NCBI GenBank assembly: GCA_900549665.1
Contig: URPH01000017.1
Location: 1-62,174, forward strand
Length of the DNA stretch: 62,174 nt
Reading direction: 5' to 3'
Origin: an uncultured Lachnospiraceae bacterium
Lineage (GTDB): Bacteria > Bacillota > Clostridia > Lachnospirales > Lachnospiraceae
In this document: positions 1 to 7,962 of the stretch, piece by piece
Layout of the letters: each line of letters begins with the position of its first letter
Numbering within the stretch: position 1 is the first letter of the stretch
Made by a program: the position numbers and the translations under genes
The notes under the pieces: model-generated
What the model saw: only the letters and a program-made list of their open reading frames with translations
What the model was told of the DNA's origin: nothing
Database searches by the model: none

Positions 1-204
1 AAAAGTTGTATGGAGAACAACTCCAAAAACAAGTTTTATGGACTGCACTTGTGGCAACTGCAAGAAAACGCGGAACATTGGAGCAGATAAACTCTGGGGA
101 AAACTTATTTGTACGCTTCTGACATTTCATGGCATAGTGTTATGGAATCAATCCAAACACTATATGAAGCAATATATAGAGAGAAGGGATTTGAAGATGA
201 GTAA
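1..204 (+). pseudogene. Degraded remnant of an unrecognised gene, 3' part
   Basis: No single frame is open across this stretch. One frame reads about 39 residues from the window edge to a stop near 120. Another frame reads about 37 residues (containing WHSVMESIQTLYEAIYREKG) and stops at 202-204. The second segment overlaps the start of the response-regulator remnant by 8 bases, the spacing expected of an operon partner. I do not recognise the product. The switch of frame near base 95 suggests a frameshift, but part of the gene lies outside the window, so this is tentative. Confidence 0.3.
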
Positions 205-298
205 AATATTTCTTTTAGAAGATGACCTTAGTCTTATAAATGGGCTTTGGGGTAAATATTTTAAGAAAGTGCGAGATGCAGATGTAAAATTTATTTAA
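197..298 (+). pseudogene. Truncated two-component response regulator, receiver-domain N-terminus
   Basis: The ATG at 197 has an AGAAGGGA ribosome binding site 8 bases upstream. It opens with MSKIFLLEDDLSLINGL, the first beta strand and acidic pocket (E-D-D) of an OmpR-type receiver domain. After about 17 residues the sequence stops resembling a receiver domain and the frame ends at residue 33. A normal protein of this type is about 220-230 residues, with a DNA-binding domain that is absent here. The remnant cannot function. Its correct start region and abrupt end fit a deletion. Confidence 0.7.
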
Positions 299-401
299 AT
301 AAATATAGGGCATTTGAAAATTTCAGGCTTTTGTTGAGTCTGAAAGCACGTGATTATTTGAATTTGAAGAATCCTAAAAAGGAAAATTTTGGAGATGTAT
401 G

Positions 402-824
402 ATGGAAAAATATTTGAAAGAAACAAAAATGTTGGATTATTCAAGTAAAAACATACAGCGATTAATACAGGAAAGAAACTGGAATGATATAGAAGTATTT
501 GAACGATTAAAATCAATTTATAATTTTGTAAGAGACGAGATATTGTTCGGATATAATATTGATGATAATATTTCTGCATCAAAAGTTTTGGAAGATGGTT
601 ATGGTGTGGCAGTTAAAAACTTTAAAAATCCGATTATTGATTTTGATAGAAATAATACATATATTCAGAGTGAAGGAATCAATCAGGATTTTGGAGTCTA
701 TGATTCACCAGATGATTTACTAAAAGAACATCATCAGGAAATGTCTGTGATAAAGGCATTTTTATACAGAAATTTAGGCAGACACTTAATGAATTGGAAT
801 GTTAATAAAATTAGAAATTCCTAA
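402..824 (+). pseudogene. Transglutaminase-like protein with internal deletion of the catalytic core
   Basis: The frame stays open for 140 residues from the ATG at 402, placed 7 bases after GGAG. Residues 1-66 match the N-terminal part of bacterial transglutaminase-like cysteine proteins (MEKYLKE, then FGYN and ISASKVLEDGYG). The rest matches the C-terminal part (VAVKN, NTYIQSEGI, DFGVYDSPDD). In relatives as I remember them, the motif GYG-Q-C carries the catalytic cysteine just after residue 66, and a later GYGVA lies about 100 residues on. Here the two are joined, so Cys, His and Asp of the active site are gone although the frame is kept. It is probably inactive. The fold assignment rests on memory of the family. 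Confidence 0.65.
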
Positions 825-913
825 CTTCAAGTTTATTGAACAGATTAGGTAAAAAGAAGTATAATAACAGATATGTATTTTTAAAAACCTTGAATTTACG
901 GAGGAATAAGATC

Positions 914-2254
914 ATGTCAAAAGATGAATATCTGCTTACGGATGTACCTCTTAAAGCATTGACTGTTTTTGCGATGCCCATGATTCTCGGCAGTTTTTTT
1001 CAACAAGTATATAATATGGCTGATTCAATTATTGTTGGTCAGTTTGTGGGCTCTTCGGCACTTGCGGCAGTCGGTGCCTGTGCTGCTCTTACAAATGTCT
1101 TCATTTGTGTAGCACTCGGTGCCGGTGTAGGTGCGGGTGTACTCGTGAGCCGCTATTTTGGGGCCAGAGATTATAGCAAAATGAAAACAATTGTATCTAC
1201 ATCACTGATTAGTTTTCTGATTCTAAGCATACTTTTAGGCATCTTTGGTTTTTGTTTTTCAAATTCTATGATGAGTTTATTACAGACACCTGCTGATATA
1301 CTGGAGGAAGCAGTACTGTATCTTCGTGTTTATTTTGTGGGATTCCCCTTTCTGTTTATGTACAACATTCTTTCAACGATGTTTAACTCGATCGGTGAAT
1401 CCGGAATTCCGTTGGGACTTTTGATATTTTCTTCTGTTTTGAATATTATTATGGATCTCTGGATGGTGGCCGGTCTTGGCCTTGGCGTGTTCGGTGCAGC
1501 TCTTGCAACCCTTATTGCACAGGGGATTTCCGCAATGTTTTCGCTTTTGATCTTCTTTTTCCGTATGTCTCGGTATAAAAGTCACTTTGATTGGTTCGAC
1601 AGGCATGAGCTGCATTGCATGCTTCGAATTGCCGTGCCATCGGTTCTTCAGCAGTCTACTGTGTCAATTGGCATGATGATCGTACAGGCAGTTGTAAATC
1701 CCTTTGGTACACAGGCACTTGCAGGTTATGCGGCAACGATGAGGGTAGAGAATGTTTTTTCACTGATATTTGTATCCATTGGCAATGCGGTTTCGCCGTA
1801 TGTTTCCCAAAATCTGGGTGCAAAGAAAATAGAACGTATCAAAAAAGGATATCACGCTGCCCTGATATTGGATTTGTGTTTTGCTCTCCTTGCATTTATA
1901 ATCATTGAAACACTGCATACTCAAATTTCTTCGTTGTTCCTGGGTAAAGATGGAACTGAACTGGCATATCAGGTGTCCGGGGGTTATATGAGATGGATTG
2001 GATATTTTTTCATTTTTATGGGTATCAAGATGGCAACAGACGGGGTTCTGCGTGGACTTGGAATCATGAAGCCGTTTCTTATTGCAAATATGGTAAATCT
2101 TGCGATTCGCTTATCCGTTGCTTTGATTTTTGCACCGCATTTCGGTATTGCATTTGTCTGGCTGGCGGTGCCGGCGGGATGGTTTGCAAATTTTCTGATT
2201 TCCTATGTGGCCCTCAGAAGATCATGGCCGGTTGATAAAGCAGCTTTATCCTGA
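914..2254 (+). CDS. MATE family efflux transporter
   Basis: This gene encodes a 446-residue polytopic membrane protein of the MATE (multi antimicrobial extrusion) family, which exports cationic compounds using a Na+ or H+ gradient. The length is usual and about 12 hydrophobic segments are visible. Typical signatures are present: PMILGSFFQQVYNMADSIIV in the first membrane segment, and the matching second-half segment around AVPSVLQQSTVSIGMMIVQA. The open frame extends further upstream, but the ATG at 914 has a clear GGAGGAATAAGATC ribosome binding site and begins a standard MATE N-terminus. It lies between a decayed gene and a nucleotidase gene with no obvious operon partner. The substrate cannot be told from sequence. 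Confidence 0.9.
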   Translation: MSKDEYLLTDVPLKALTVFAMPMILGSFFQQVYNMADSIIVGQFVGSSALAAVGACAALTNVFICVALGAGVGAGVLVSRYFGARDYSKMKTIVSTSLISFLILSILLGIFGFCFSNSMMSLLQTPADILEEAVLYLRVYFVGFPFLFMYNILSTMFNSIGESGIPLGLLIFSSVLNIIMDLWMVAGLGLGVFGAALATLIAQGISAMFSLLIFFFRMSRYKSHFDWFDRHELHCMLRIAVPSVLQQSTVSIGMMIVQAVVNPFGTQALAGYAATMRVENVFSLIFVSIGNAVSPYVSQNLGAKKIERIKKGYHAALILDLCFALLAFIIIETLHTQISSLFLGKDGTELAYQVSGGYMRWIGYFFIFMGIKMATDGVLRGLGIMKPFLIANMVNLAIRLSVALIFAPHFGIAFVWLAVPAGWFANFLISYVALRRSWPVDKAALS

Positions 2255-2308
2255 TAATACCAATTTTTATCAGAAGTGTGCCGCAAGGAGAAATGAAAGA
2301 AGGCTATA

Positions 2309-2932
2309 ATGAAAATATATATAGATTTTGATGATGTAATTTGTGAAACAGCAGAATATTTTACAAAGATTGCAAAGGATTTGTTTGGAATTGATGTACC
2401 ATACAGGGAGATCCGGTTTTTTAATCTTCAGAAATCTTTTGATTTAGATGATGAACAGTATAAAAAGCTGATGGAGATAGGGCATGTACCGGAAAATTTG
2501 TTGAGCTACAAGGAAACTCCGGGTGCGGCAGATACAATTAATAAATGGGTTGATGAGGGACATGAGGTTTTTATCATTACCGGGAGACCGTTCGATGCGT
2601 ATGAGCCATCCAGAAAATGGCTGGACGAATATTGTCTTGAGAGGGTTCCGTTGTTCTGTGTAGATAAGTATGGTCGTGAAACATACAGTCAGAAGTTTGT
2701 ATACAATTTGACTCTGGAAGAGCTTTACAGCATGACCTTTGATTTTGCAATAGAGGATTCGCCGGCAGCGTTTGAGCATGTCATGCATTTTGATTATTGC
2801 AGGATTGCGGTGTTTGACCGGCCATGGAACAGGCAGTCAGAGCTTCCGGATGAAAGATTTGTCAGATATAAAGACTGGCAGGAGATCGACAGGGCATTTG
2901 AAGCGTATTCTAAAAAGAGAATCGAATGGTAG
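2309..2932 (+). CDS. 5' nucleotidase, NT5C/deoxyribonucleotidase-like HAD protein
   Basis: The 207-residue protein has a HAD-type N-terminus, IDFDDVICETAEYF, whose DFDD supplies the nucleophile and acid/base aspartates. TGRP near residue 93 and IEDSP near residue 151 are the later HAD motifs. Size and motif pattern fit the bacterial NT5C group (5'(3')-deoxyribonucleotidase-like), which dephosphorylates nucleoside monophosphates. The actual substrate is not proven. The start at 2309 has AGAAGG 6 bases upstream. It follows the MATE gene by 54 bases and may be co-transcribed with it. Confidence 0.75.
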   Translation: MKIYIDFDDVICETAEYFTKIAKDLFGIDVPYREIRFFNLQKSFDLDDEQYKKLMEIGHVPENLLSYKETPGAADTINKWVDEGHEVFIITGRPFDAYEPSRKWLDEYCLERVPLFCVDKYGRETYSQKFVYNLTLEELYSMTFDFAIEDSPAAFEHVMHFDYCRIAVFDRPWNRQSELPDERFVRYKDWQEIDRAFEAYSKKRIEW

Positions 2933-3149
2933 GATAAATAATTGGAAAATATTTTTTGATGCTTTTTTTTGCAGATTTTTTGAAAACGCAACAATGATGA
3001 AAATTATTGCTGCATTTTTAGATGAATATAGAAAACTTTAAAAAATGAATTTTAAATATGTTTTTGTATGTTATACTGATTGATATAAAAAAGTTACATA
3101 ATATATAGAAATAAGATGATGTTAAGTAATATTTAAAAAGGTCGTGTCC

Positions 3150-3419
3150 ATGAGAGCAGAGGAAGTTATACAAAAAGTATCCGGAATATGTAAAGATTAT
3201 GGAGCAAAAAAAGTCATTTTATATGGTTCCAGAGCAAAAGGAACAGCCAGAGAGCGTAGCGATATTGATATTGCAGTGTCAGGAGTGAAAAATTTTGATG
3301 AATTGGTTGAAGAAGTAGAAAAGCTACTGACTTTATATTCTGTGGACATTGTAAATATGGATACATGCAAAAATCAGTTGTTATTGGAGGATATCAGACA
3401 ATATGGACGAGAAATTTAA
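3150..3419 (+). CDS. Minimal nucleotidyltransferase (MntA-like antitoxin partner)
   Basis: The 89-residue protein is almost entirely a minimal nucleotidyltransferase domain. Its signature is YGSRAKGTARERSDIDIAV, the G-S-x10-D-x-D motif that binds Mg2+ and nucleotide. The ATG at 3150 lies 8 bases after AAAAAGG. A GTG at 3144 is in frame but sits too close to the ribosome binding site. The next gene, a HEPN-type protein, starts 17 bases before this one ends. Such MNT/HEPN pairs act as type VII toxin-antitoxin modules in characterised cases, where the nucleotidyltransferase adds AMP to the HEPN toxin. The toxin-antitoxin role here is inferred from that pairing. Confidence 0.8.
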   Translation: MRAEEVIQKVSGICKDYGAKKVILYGSRAKGTARERSDIDIAVSGVKNFDELVEEVEKLLTLYSVDIVNMDTCKNQLLLEDIRQYGREI

Positions 3420-3819
3420 CAGACGTTTTTTATCTTTTTGTAAATCACTGGATGCGTTGGCAGAGGCCAGACAGAGAGATTTAACAGATTCCTTTGTATT
3501 AAGTGGAACAAGTGCAAAATTTAGTATTACTTTTGATCTTTCATGGAAGGTAATGAAGGATATTTTGGTGCAATATTATGCTATTACCAATTTTGTGGCA
3601 GGTTCACCAAGAGAAGTGCTCAAGGAAGCTTATCAGGCAGATATGATTTCCAATGATAAATGGATGGAAATGCTAAAGGTCAGAAATGAACTTGCACATG
3701 ATTATGATTGTGAAATTGTAAAAGAACATTGCCATACGATTGTTGATGAATATATTGATTTATTTTATGATTTTGAGACAAAGGTTAAAAAATTAATGGA
3801 TACTGAGGAAAAACCATAA
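3403..3819 (+). CDS. HEPN-like nucleotidyltransferase substrate-binding protein (HI0074 family)
   Basis: The 138-residue, probably all-helical protein resembles the HI0074 group of nucleotidyltransferase substrate-binding proteins. At residues 107-114 it carries RNELAHDY, which fits the RX4HXY motif of HEPN ribonucleases. In studied HepT toxins the Arg and His are catalytic and the Tyr is the AMPylation site. The 17-base overlap with the upstream MNT gene implies translational coupling. Either a toxin-antitoxin module or an uncharacterised nucleotidyl-transfer pair would fit. The HI0074 family has often been annotated without a proven function, so toxicity is inference. Confidence 0.75.
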   Translation: MDEKFNRRFLSFCKSLDALAEARQRDLTDSFVLSGTSAKFSITFDLSWKVMKDILVQYYAITNFVAGSPREVLKEAYQADMISNDKWMEMLKVRNELAHDYDCEIVKEHCHTIVDEYIDLFYDFETKVKKLMDTEEKP

Positions 3820-3881
3820 ACGTAGGATACTCATGTGATACATAAAAAATAGTATTTATCATTATTCATTAAGATTTTTGT

Positions 3882-3910
3882 TTGACAATTTTAAAATCGG
3901 GCAATATAAT
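3882..3910 (+). promoter_or_regulatory. Consensus sigma-A promoter for the tandem-hairpin leader
   Basis: TTGACA at 3882-3887 and TATAAT at 3905-3910 are separated by exactly 17 bases, a perfect consensus housekeeping promoter. Transcription would start near 3917, just before the first leader hairpin. It is the strongest promoter-like sequence I saw in the window, although it now drives a broken MATE gene. Confidence 0.85.
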
Positions 3911-3916
3911 AACTCA

Positions 3917-4043
3917 GAGAACGAGTAGCAAACCAGCGTAAATCCAGTTTTGTTGCTCGTTTTAAAATTTAATATCATGTCTAAAAAAGTGTGTAGCTTA
4001 TCAGCGTAAGTCCGACTTATGAGATAAGAGCACACTTTTTTTA
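3917..4043 (+). promoter_or_regulatory. Tandem-hairpin leader, candidate guanidine-IV (mepA) riboswitch with terminator
   Basis: Two hairpins follow the promoter. The first (3920-3961) is closed by AACGAG/CTCGTT. The second (3984-4041) is closed by AAGTGTG/CACACTT and ends in a run of seven T, so it is a terminator. Both loops contain the same 11-base sequence, AGCGTAAATCC at 3935-3945 and AGCGTAAGTCC at 4003-4013, which is unlikely by chance. A leader of this layout before a MATE gene fits the guanidine-IV (mepA motif) riboswitch class, which controls transcription termination upstream of MATE exporters in Clostridia. I match it on architecture and context from memory, without a covariance-model search. 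Confidence 0.6.
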
Positions 4044-4071
4044 TGCATAAAAACGAGAGGAGTAAATAGAA

Positions 4072-5267
4072 ATGTCAGAAAGTAATAAAATGAAGGATAT
4101 GCCGGTCAATAAGCTCATGATCCGGATTGGAATACCGATGATCTTATCTATGGCCTTGCAGGCGGTTTATAATATTGTGGACAGTGCCTTTGTCGGAAAT
4201 ATGAGAGTAGGAAGTGAGGCAGCCCTGAATGCACTTACTCTGGTTTTTCCGGTACAGATGCTTATGGTAGCGGTCGGAATTGGAACCGGAGTGGGAACCA
4301 ATGCACTCCTGGCAATGACATTGGGACAGGGAAACCACAAAAAGGCAGCAAAGGTTGCCGGAAACAGTCTGTTTTTGGGAATTATCATTTATGTGATATG
4401 TCTGCTGTTGTGAATATTATTCTGGATCCGATCATGATCTACGGTATCGGGCCGGTTCCGGAGATGGGAGTGGAAGGTGCCGCCTATGCGACGGTCATCG
4501 GCCAGATCGCATCGGCTGTGTTGTTACTTGTTTTCCATTTGAAATTAAATAAAGAATTTGAACATGATGCGAAATACATGAAACCGGATGCGGGAATTAT
4601 AAGAGGAATATATGCGGTAGGACTTCCGGCAATCATCGCACAGGCGTTGATGTCCATCATGGTATATGTCATGAACCTGATCTTAAAATTCAGCCCCTCT
4701 GCCCAGACGGCGTATGGACTGTTTTACAAGGTACAGCAGTTTGTATTGTTTTTGGCATTCGGACTGAGGGATGCGATCACGCCAATTATCGCTTTTGCAT
4801 ATGGAATGGGAAGTAAAAAGAGGATCCGGGATGGAATAAAATACGGACTGATATATACCGCAGCTTTGATGATCTTAGGTATTTTGATAACAGAAATCTT
4901 CCCCGGCGCATTTGCATCGTTGTTTAATGCCGACCAGTCGAGAGAATACTTCATCAGCGCCATGCGGATTATTTCCATCAGTTTTATTTTTGCCGGAATC
5001 AATGTGGCCTATCAGGGCATTTATCAGGCATTGGGAAGCGGTCTTGAATCGCTTATAATCTCGTTGCTCAGACAGCTTGTGATCATATTGCCGCTTGCAG
5101 GGATTTTCTCTGTTTTTGTCAAAAATGGACAGTTGGGCGTTTCCCTGATCTGGTGGGCATTTCCGATCACAGAGCTTTTATCATGTCTCGTGGGATATGT
5201 ATTTTTAAAAAAGATCCAAAAGAATAAAGTAGACAAAACACCTACAACAGATTCAACAGTGCTTTAA
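4072..5267 (+). pseudogene. MATE efflux transporter (MepA-like) with internal deletion and frameshift
   Basis: The first frame (4072-4413) gives the N-terminal MATE third, with IGIPMILSMALQAVYNIVD and VGIGTGVGTNALLAM, then runs into a stop. A second frame opening at 4398 resumes at SAVVNIILDPIMIYGIG and continues to a normal MATE C-terminus. Compared with a full MATE protein of about 450 residues, roughly 70-80 residues are missing at the junction near 4395-4410 and the frame has shifted. The start codon, ribosome binding site (GAGAGGAG) and upstream leader look intact. The gene therefore seems to have died by one deletion. Its last bases overlap the convergent LysR gene. Confidence 0.8.
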
Positions 5268-6078
5268 ATTCATGGACCCTTTCCTGTCTGCATACCAGAT
5301 AATAGGTCACGGTTGCCTCTTTGTCAGAAATCGGAATATAAATACGGTTCGAAGGATTGATTTTGTATTTTTCGGATATATCTGTGACAAAAAACGGAAG
5401 CGAGGAAGCAGATGCTAACTCATTAAAGTTGAAACGATTGCTTTGTGTAAGGAACCGGGAATCCGGCATCCGGTCTTTGACAAAGGACCAAAAGCCAATG
5501 TCGGGCATCAGCAGCATATTTTCTCCATTCATGTCCGCAAAAGAAAGGCTTTCTCTTTTGGCATACCGGTGACCCTTTGGAAGGGCAAACATCAAAGTCT
5601 CCTGTCCGCATTCTTTGCAGTAAAACTGATCCTCATCGGGTTTGCAGGGAAGTACAATGAGCTGATAATTGTCACGAAAAAGACCGGCAAGAAGCTTGCC
5701 TGTCTCATCCGTCTGTGTCTGCAAGGACATGTGCGGATAGGTGTTGGTGATGACCGGGGTAAGCTCCCACATCGGCGCAGGTGCACAGGTGCCGACAGAA
5801 ATCGTGCGGTTTTTGCGGTCAAAGTCGCGGGCCTTGGTCGTAAAGGAATCTACATCTTCCAAAAGCTTTCTTGCAAGCTCCAGCACATACTCCCCATTTT
5901 TATTAAGCTTTAGCTGGTTCTTTTTCCGGTCAAAAAGCGGTATTTCCAGATCGGCCTCCAGTTTTTTCATATTTCTGCTGAGGGCGGGCTGCGATAAATG
6001 CAAAATGTCAGCAGCCTCTGATAAAGTCCCGGCATCTGCAAATGTAACAAATTGTCTCAAAACATACAGTTCTATCAT
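5242..6078 (-). CDS. LysR family transcriptional regulator
   Basis: The 278-residue protein has an N-terminal winged helix-turn-helix (LRQFVTFADAGTLSEAADIL, then HLSQPALSRNMKKLE) and a substrate-binding-like effector domain, the standard LysR layout. The ATG at 6078 is preferred because AAGGTG lies 8 bases upstream. The longer frame would start at a GTG inside that ribosome binding site. It is divergent from the EFR1/aldo-keto reductase/alcohol dehydrogenase run across a 180-base AT-rich spacer, so it probably controls that run. The inducer is unknown. Its 3' end overlaps the 3' end of the broken MATE gene. Confidence 0.85.
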   Translation of the reverse strand: MIELYVLRQFVTFADAGTLSEAADILHLSQPALSRNMKKLEADLEIPLFDRKKNQLKLNKNGEYVLELARKLLEDVDSFTTKARDFDRKNRTISVGTCAPAPMWELTPVITNTYPHMSLQTQTDETGKLLAGLFRDNYQLIVLPCKPDEDQFYCKECGQETLMFALPKGHRYAKRESLSFADMNGENMLLMPDIGFWSFVKDRMPDSRFLTQSNRFNFNELASASSLPFFVTDISEKYKINPSNRIYIPISDKEATVTYYLVCRQERVHEFKALLNLL

Positions 6079-6258
6079 AATTATCACCTTATAGTATAAA
6101 AAATATTTATAGCAGTATGAAATATTGATATTGTACTTTTTCTAAAAAATGTCCTAAAATCCATCTTGTAAAAAGAAATAGTAGTTATTGCTTTATTAAA
6201 ATTTATTATAGCATAAAATACGGTTTTCTCAATTTTATAATAAGGTGGTGAGAAAAAT

Positions 6259-7032
6259 TTGGTATTTTATTTTACCGCAACAGGAAACAGTCTGTATATG
6301 GCAAAGCAGTTAGAGGATGCGCCGATCAGCATTGCGCAGGCAATTCATGATAAGCAGATGACTTATCAGGCGGATAAGATCGGAATTGTCTGTCCGGTGT
6401 TTGGACATGAAGTTCCTGCGCTGGTAAGAGATTTTTTAGAAAAAGCAGATTTTAAGACCCCTTATTTTTACATGGTGCTGACATACGGAAACAGGCACGG
6501 AGGTGCTTCCGCGCTTGCAAAAAATATGTTGGATGAAATCGGCATCCGGGCTTCTTACATCAATGTCCTTTTGATGGTGGACAATTTTCTCCCGGCATTT
6601 GATATGGATGAGCAGAAAAAGCTTGATAAAAAAGTGGATGAGCACATTCGGATGATCTGTGATGATATTGCAAATGAAAAGCAATATATCTTCCCTGTGA
6701 CAGAAAAAGACAGGGCGGCACACAGAGAGTATCTTGCGCGGATGGCAAAAATGCCCAAAGATATGTTTTCCAAATTTTACCGGATTACCGATGAATGTAT
6801 CGGATGTGAGATCTGCACAAAGGTGTGTCCCATGAAGTGTTTTACCATGGATGGGCACAAAAGTGTATGGCATTCTGAAAAATGTATTACCTGTATGGCG
6901 TGCGTTCATGCGTGTCCGATGATGGCAATTCAGATGAATGTGCCTGAGAAAAATCCCAAAGCCAGATACAGAAATGAAAATGTCAGTATCTGTGAGATTG
7001 TAGATGCTAACAACCAGTTAAATAAGAAATAA
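6259..7032 (+). CDS. EFR1-type flavodoxin/ferredoxin fusion protein
   Basis: The 257-residue protein begins with a flavodoxin-like domain (FYFTATGNS phosphate-binding loop near residues 3-11). It ends with two 4Fe-4S motifs, CIGCEICTKVCP and CITCMACVHACP. This domain order is that of the EFR1 family of predicted electron-transfer proteins, which probably pass electrons between FMN and iron-sulfur clusters in the cytoplasm. The only start compatible with the frame is TTG at 6259, because an in-frame stop lies at 6241. AAGGTGG upstream supports it. It leads a run with two NAD(P)H-type oxidoreductases, suggesting a shared redox role, but the physiological partner is unknown. Confidence 0.8.
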   Translation: MVFYFTATGNSLYMAKQLEDAPISIAQAIHDKQMTYQADKIGIVCPVFGHEVPALVRDFLEKADFKTPYFYMVLTYGNRHGGASALAKNMLDEIGIRASYINVLLMVDNFLPAFDMDEQKKLDKKVDEHIRMICDDIANEKQYIFPVTEKDRAAHREYLARMAKMPKDMFSKFYRITDECIGCEICTKVCPMKCFTMDGHKSVWHSEKCITCMACVHACPMMAIQMNVPEKNPKARYRNENVSICEIVDANNQLNKK

Positions 7033-7053
7033 TAAAATCAAGGAGGAAGAACA

Positions 7054-7911
7054 ATGGAATTTATCACTTTAAACACAGGAGCAAAAATGCCTTTGGAGGG
7101 ATTTGGAGTATTTCAGATTCCGGATGCGGCAGAATGCGAAAAGGTAACTTATGAAGCAATCAAAACAGGATATCGTCTGATCGATACCGCAACCGCATAT
7201 TTCAATGAAGAGGCAGTCGGAAAAGCTGTAGCAAGAGCGATCGCAGATGGAATTACCACAAGAGAAGAACTTTTCATCACAACCAAGGTATGGGTCACAG
7301 ATATGAAAACAGAAGAAGCGGCATATGAGGCAGTGAAAGCATCTCTTAAGAGATTGAATTTAGACTATGCAGACCTGATCCTGTTACATCAGCCGATGAG
7401 CGATTATTTTGCAGCATACCGCGGAATCACAAAGGCTTATAAAGAAGGACTGACCAAGGCAATCGGTGTAGCTAACTTCTATCCCGCAATCCTGGCTAAT
7501 CTCTGTGAGATAGTCGATGTGATCCCGGCAGTCAACCAGGTAGAGCTGCATCCTTATTTTGTACAGCAGTCAGCCGTTGAAAATATGAAAGCATATGGCG
7601 TTGTACCGCAGGCATGGGGACCTCTTGCTGAAGGCAAACACGGCATCTTTACTGATCCGGAGCTGACTAAGATCGGTGAAAAATACGGAAAGACTGCAGC
7701 ACAGGTAGCCCTCAGATGGAACGCACAGCGCGGCGTATCAATTATTCCGAAGTCTGTTCATGTAGACAGAATGGAGCAGAATATTGATATCTGGGATTTC
7801 ACACTGACCGATGAAGAGATGCAGACAGTTGCTGCAAAAGATCTGGGACACAGTGAGATCGTAAATCACGATGATCCTGCATTCGTAAAATTTATTCACA
7901 ACTATCACTAA
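7054..7911 (+). CDS. Aldo/keto reductase
   Basis: The 285-residue single-domain protein is a typical aldo-keto reductase (TIM barrel, NADPH-dependent carbonyl reduction). The catalytic tetrad can be placed: Asp in LIDTATAY, Tyr in the same segment, Lys in ITTKVW and His in LLHQP. NQVELHP and IIPKS are cofactor and barrel signatures. The start follows AGGAGGAAGA. It lies 21 bases after the EFR1 gene and 51 bases before the alcohol dehydrogenase, consistent with one operon for aldehyde or ketone detoxification. The substrate is not predictable. Confidence 0.9.
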   Translation: MEFITLNTGAKMPLEGFGVFQIPDAAECEKVTYEAIKTGYRLIDTATAYFNEEAVGKAVARAIADGITTREELFITTKVWVTDMKTEEAAYEAVKASLKRLNLDYADLILLHQPMSDYFAAYRGITKAYKEGLTKAIGVANFYPAILANLCEIVDVIPAVNQVELHPYFVQQSAVENMKAYGVVPQAWGPLAEGKHGIFTDPELTKIGEKYGKTAAQVALRWNAQRGVSIIPKSVHVDRMEQNIDIWDFTLTDEEMQTVAAKDLGHSEIVNHDDPAFVKFIHNYH

Positions 7912-7962
7912 GATGTTAAAATAGAATGTGTTTAGGTGAGCAGTGAAAAAGGAGGAACAGAT

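Noticed and set aside
4072..4413. Short intact 113-residue membrane protein
   Set aside because: It is the N-terminal third of a MATE protein whose remainder follows in another frame, so it is annotated as part of a pseudogene.
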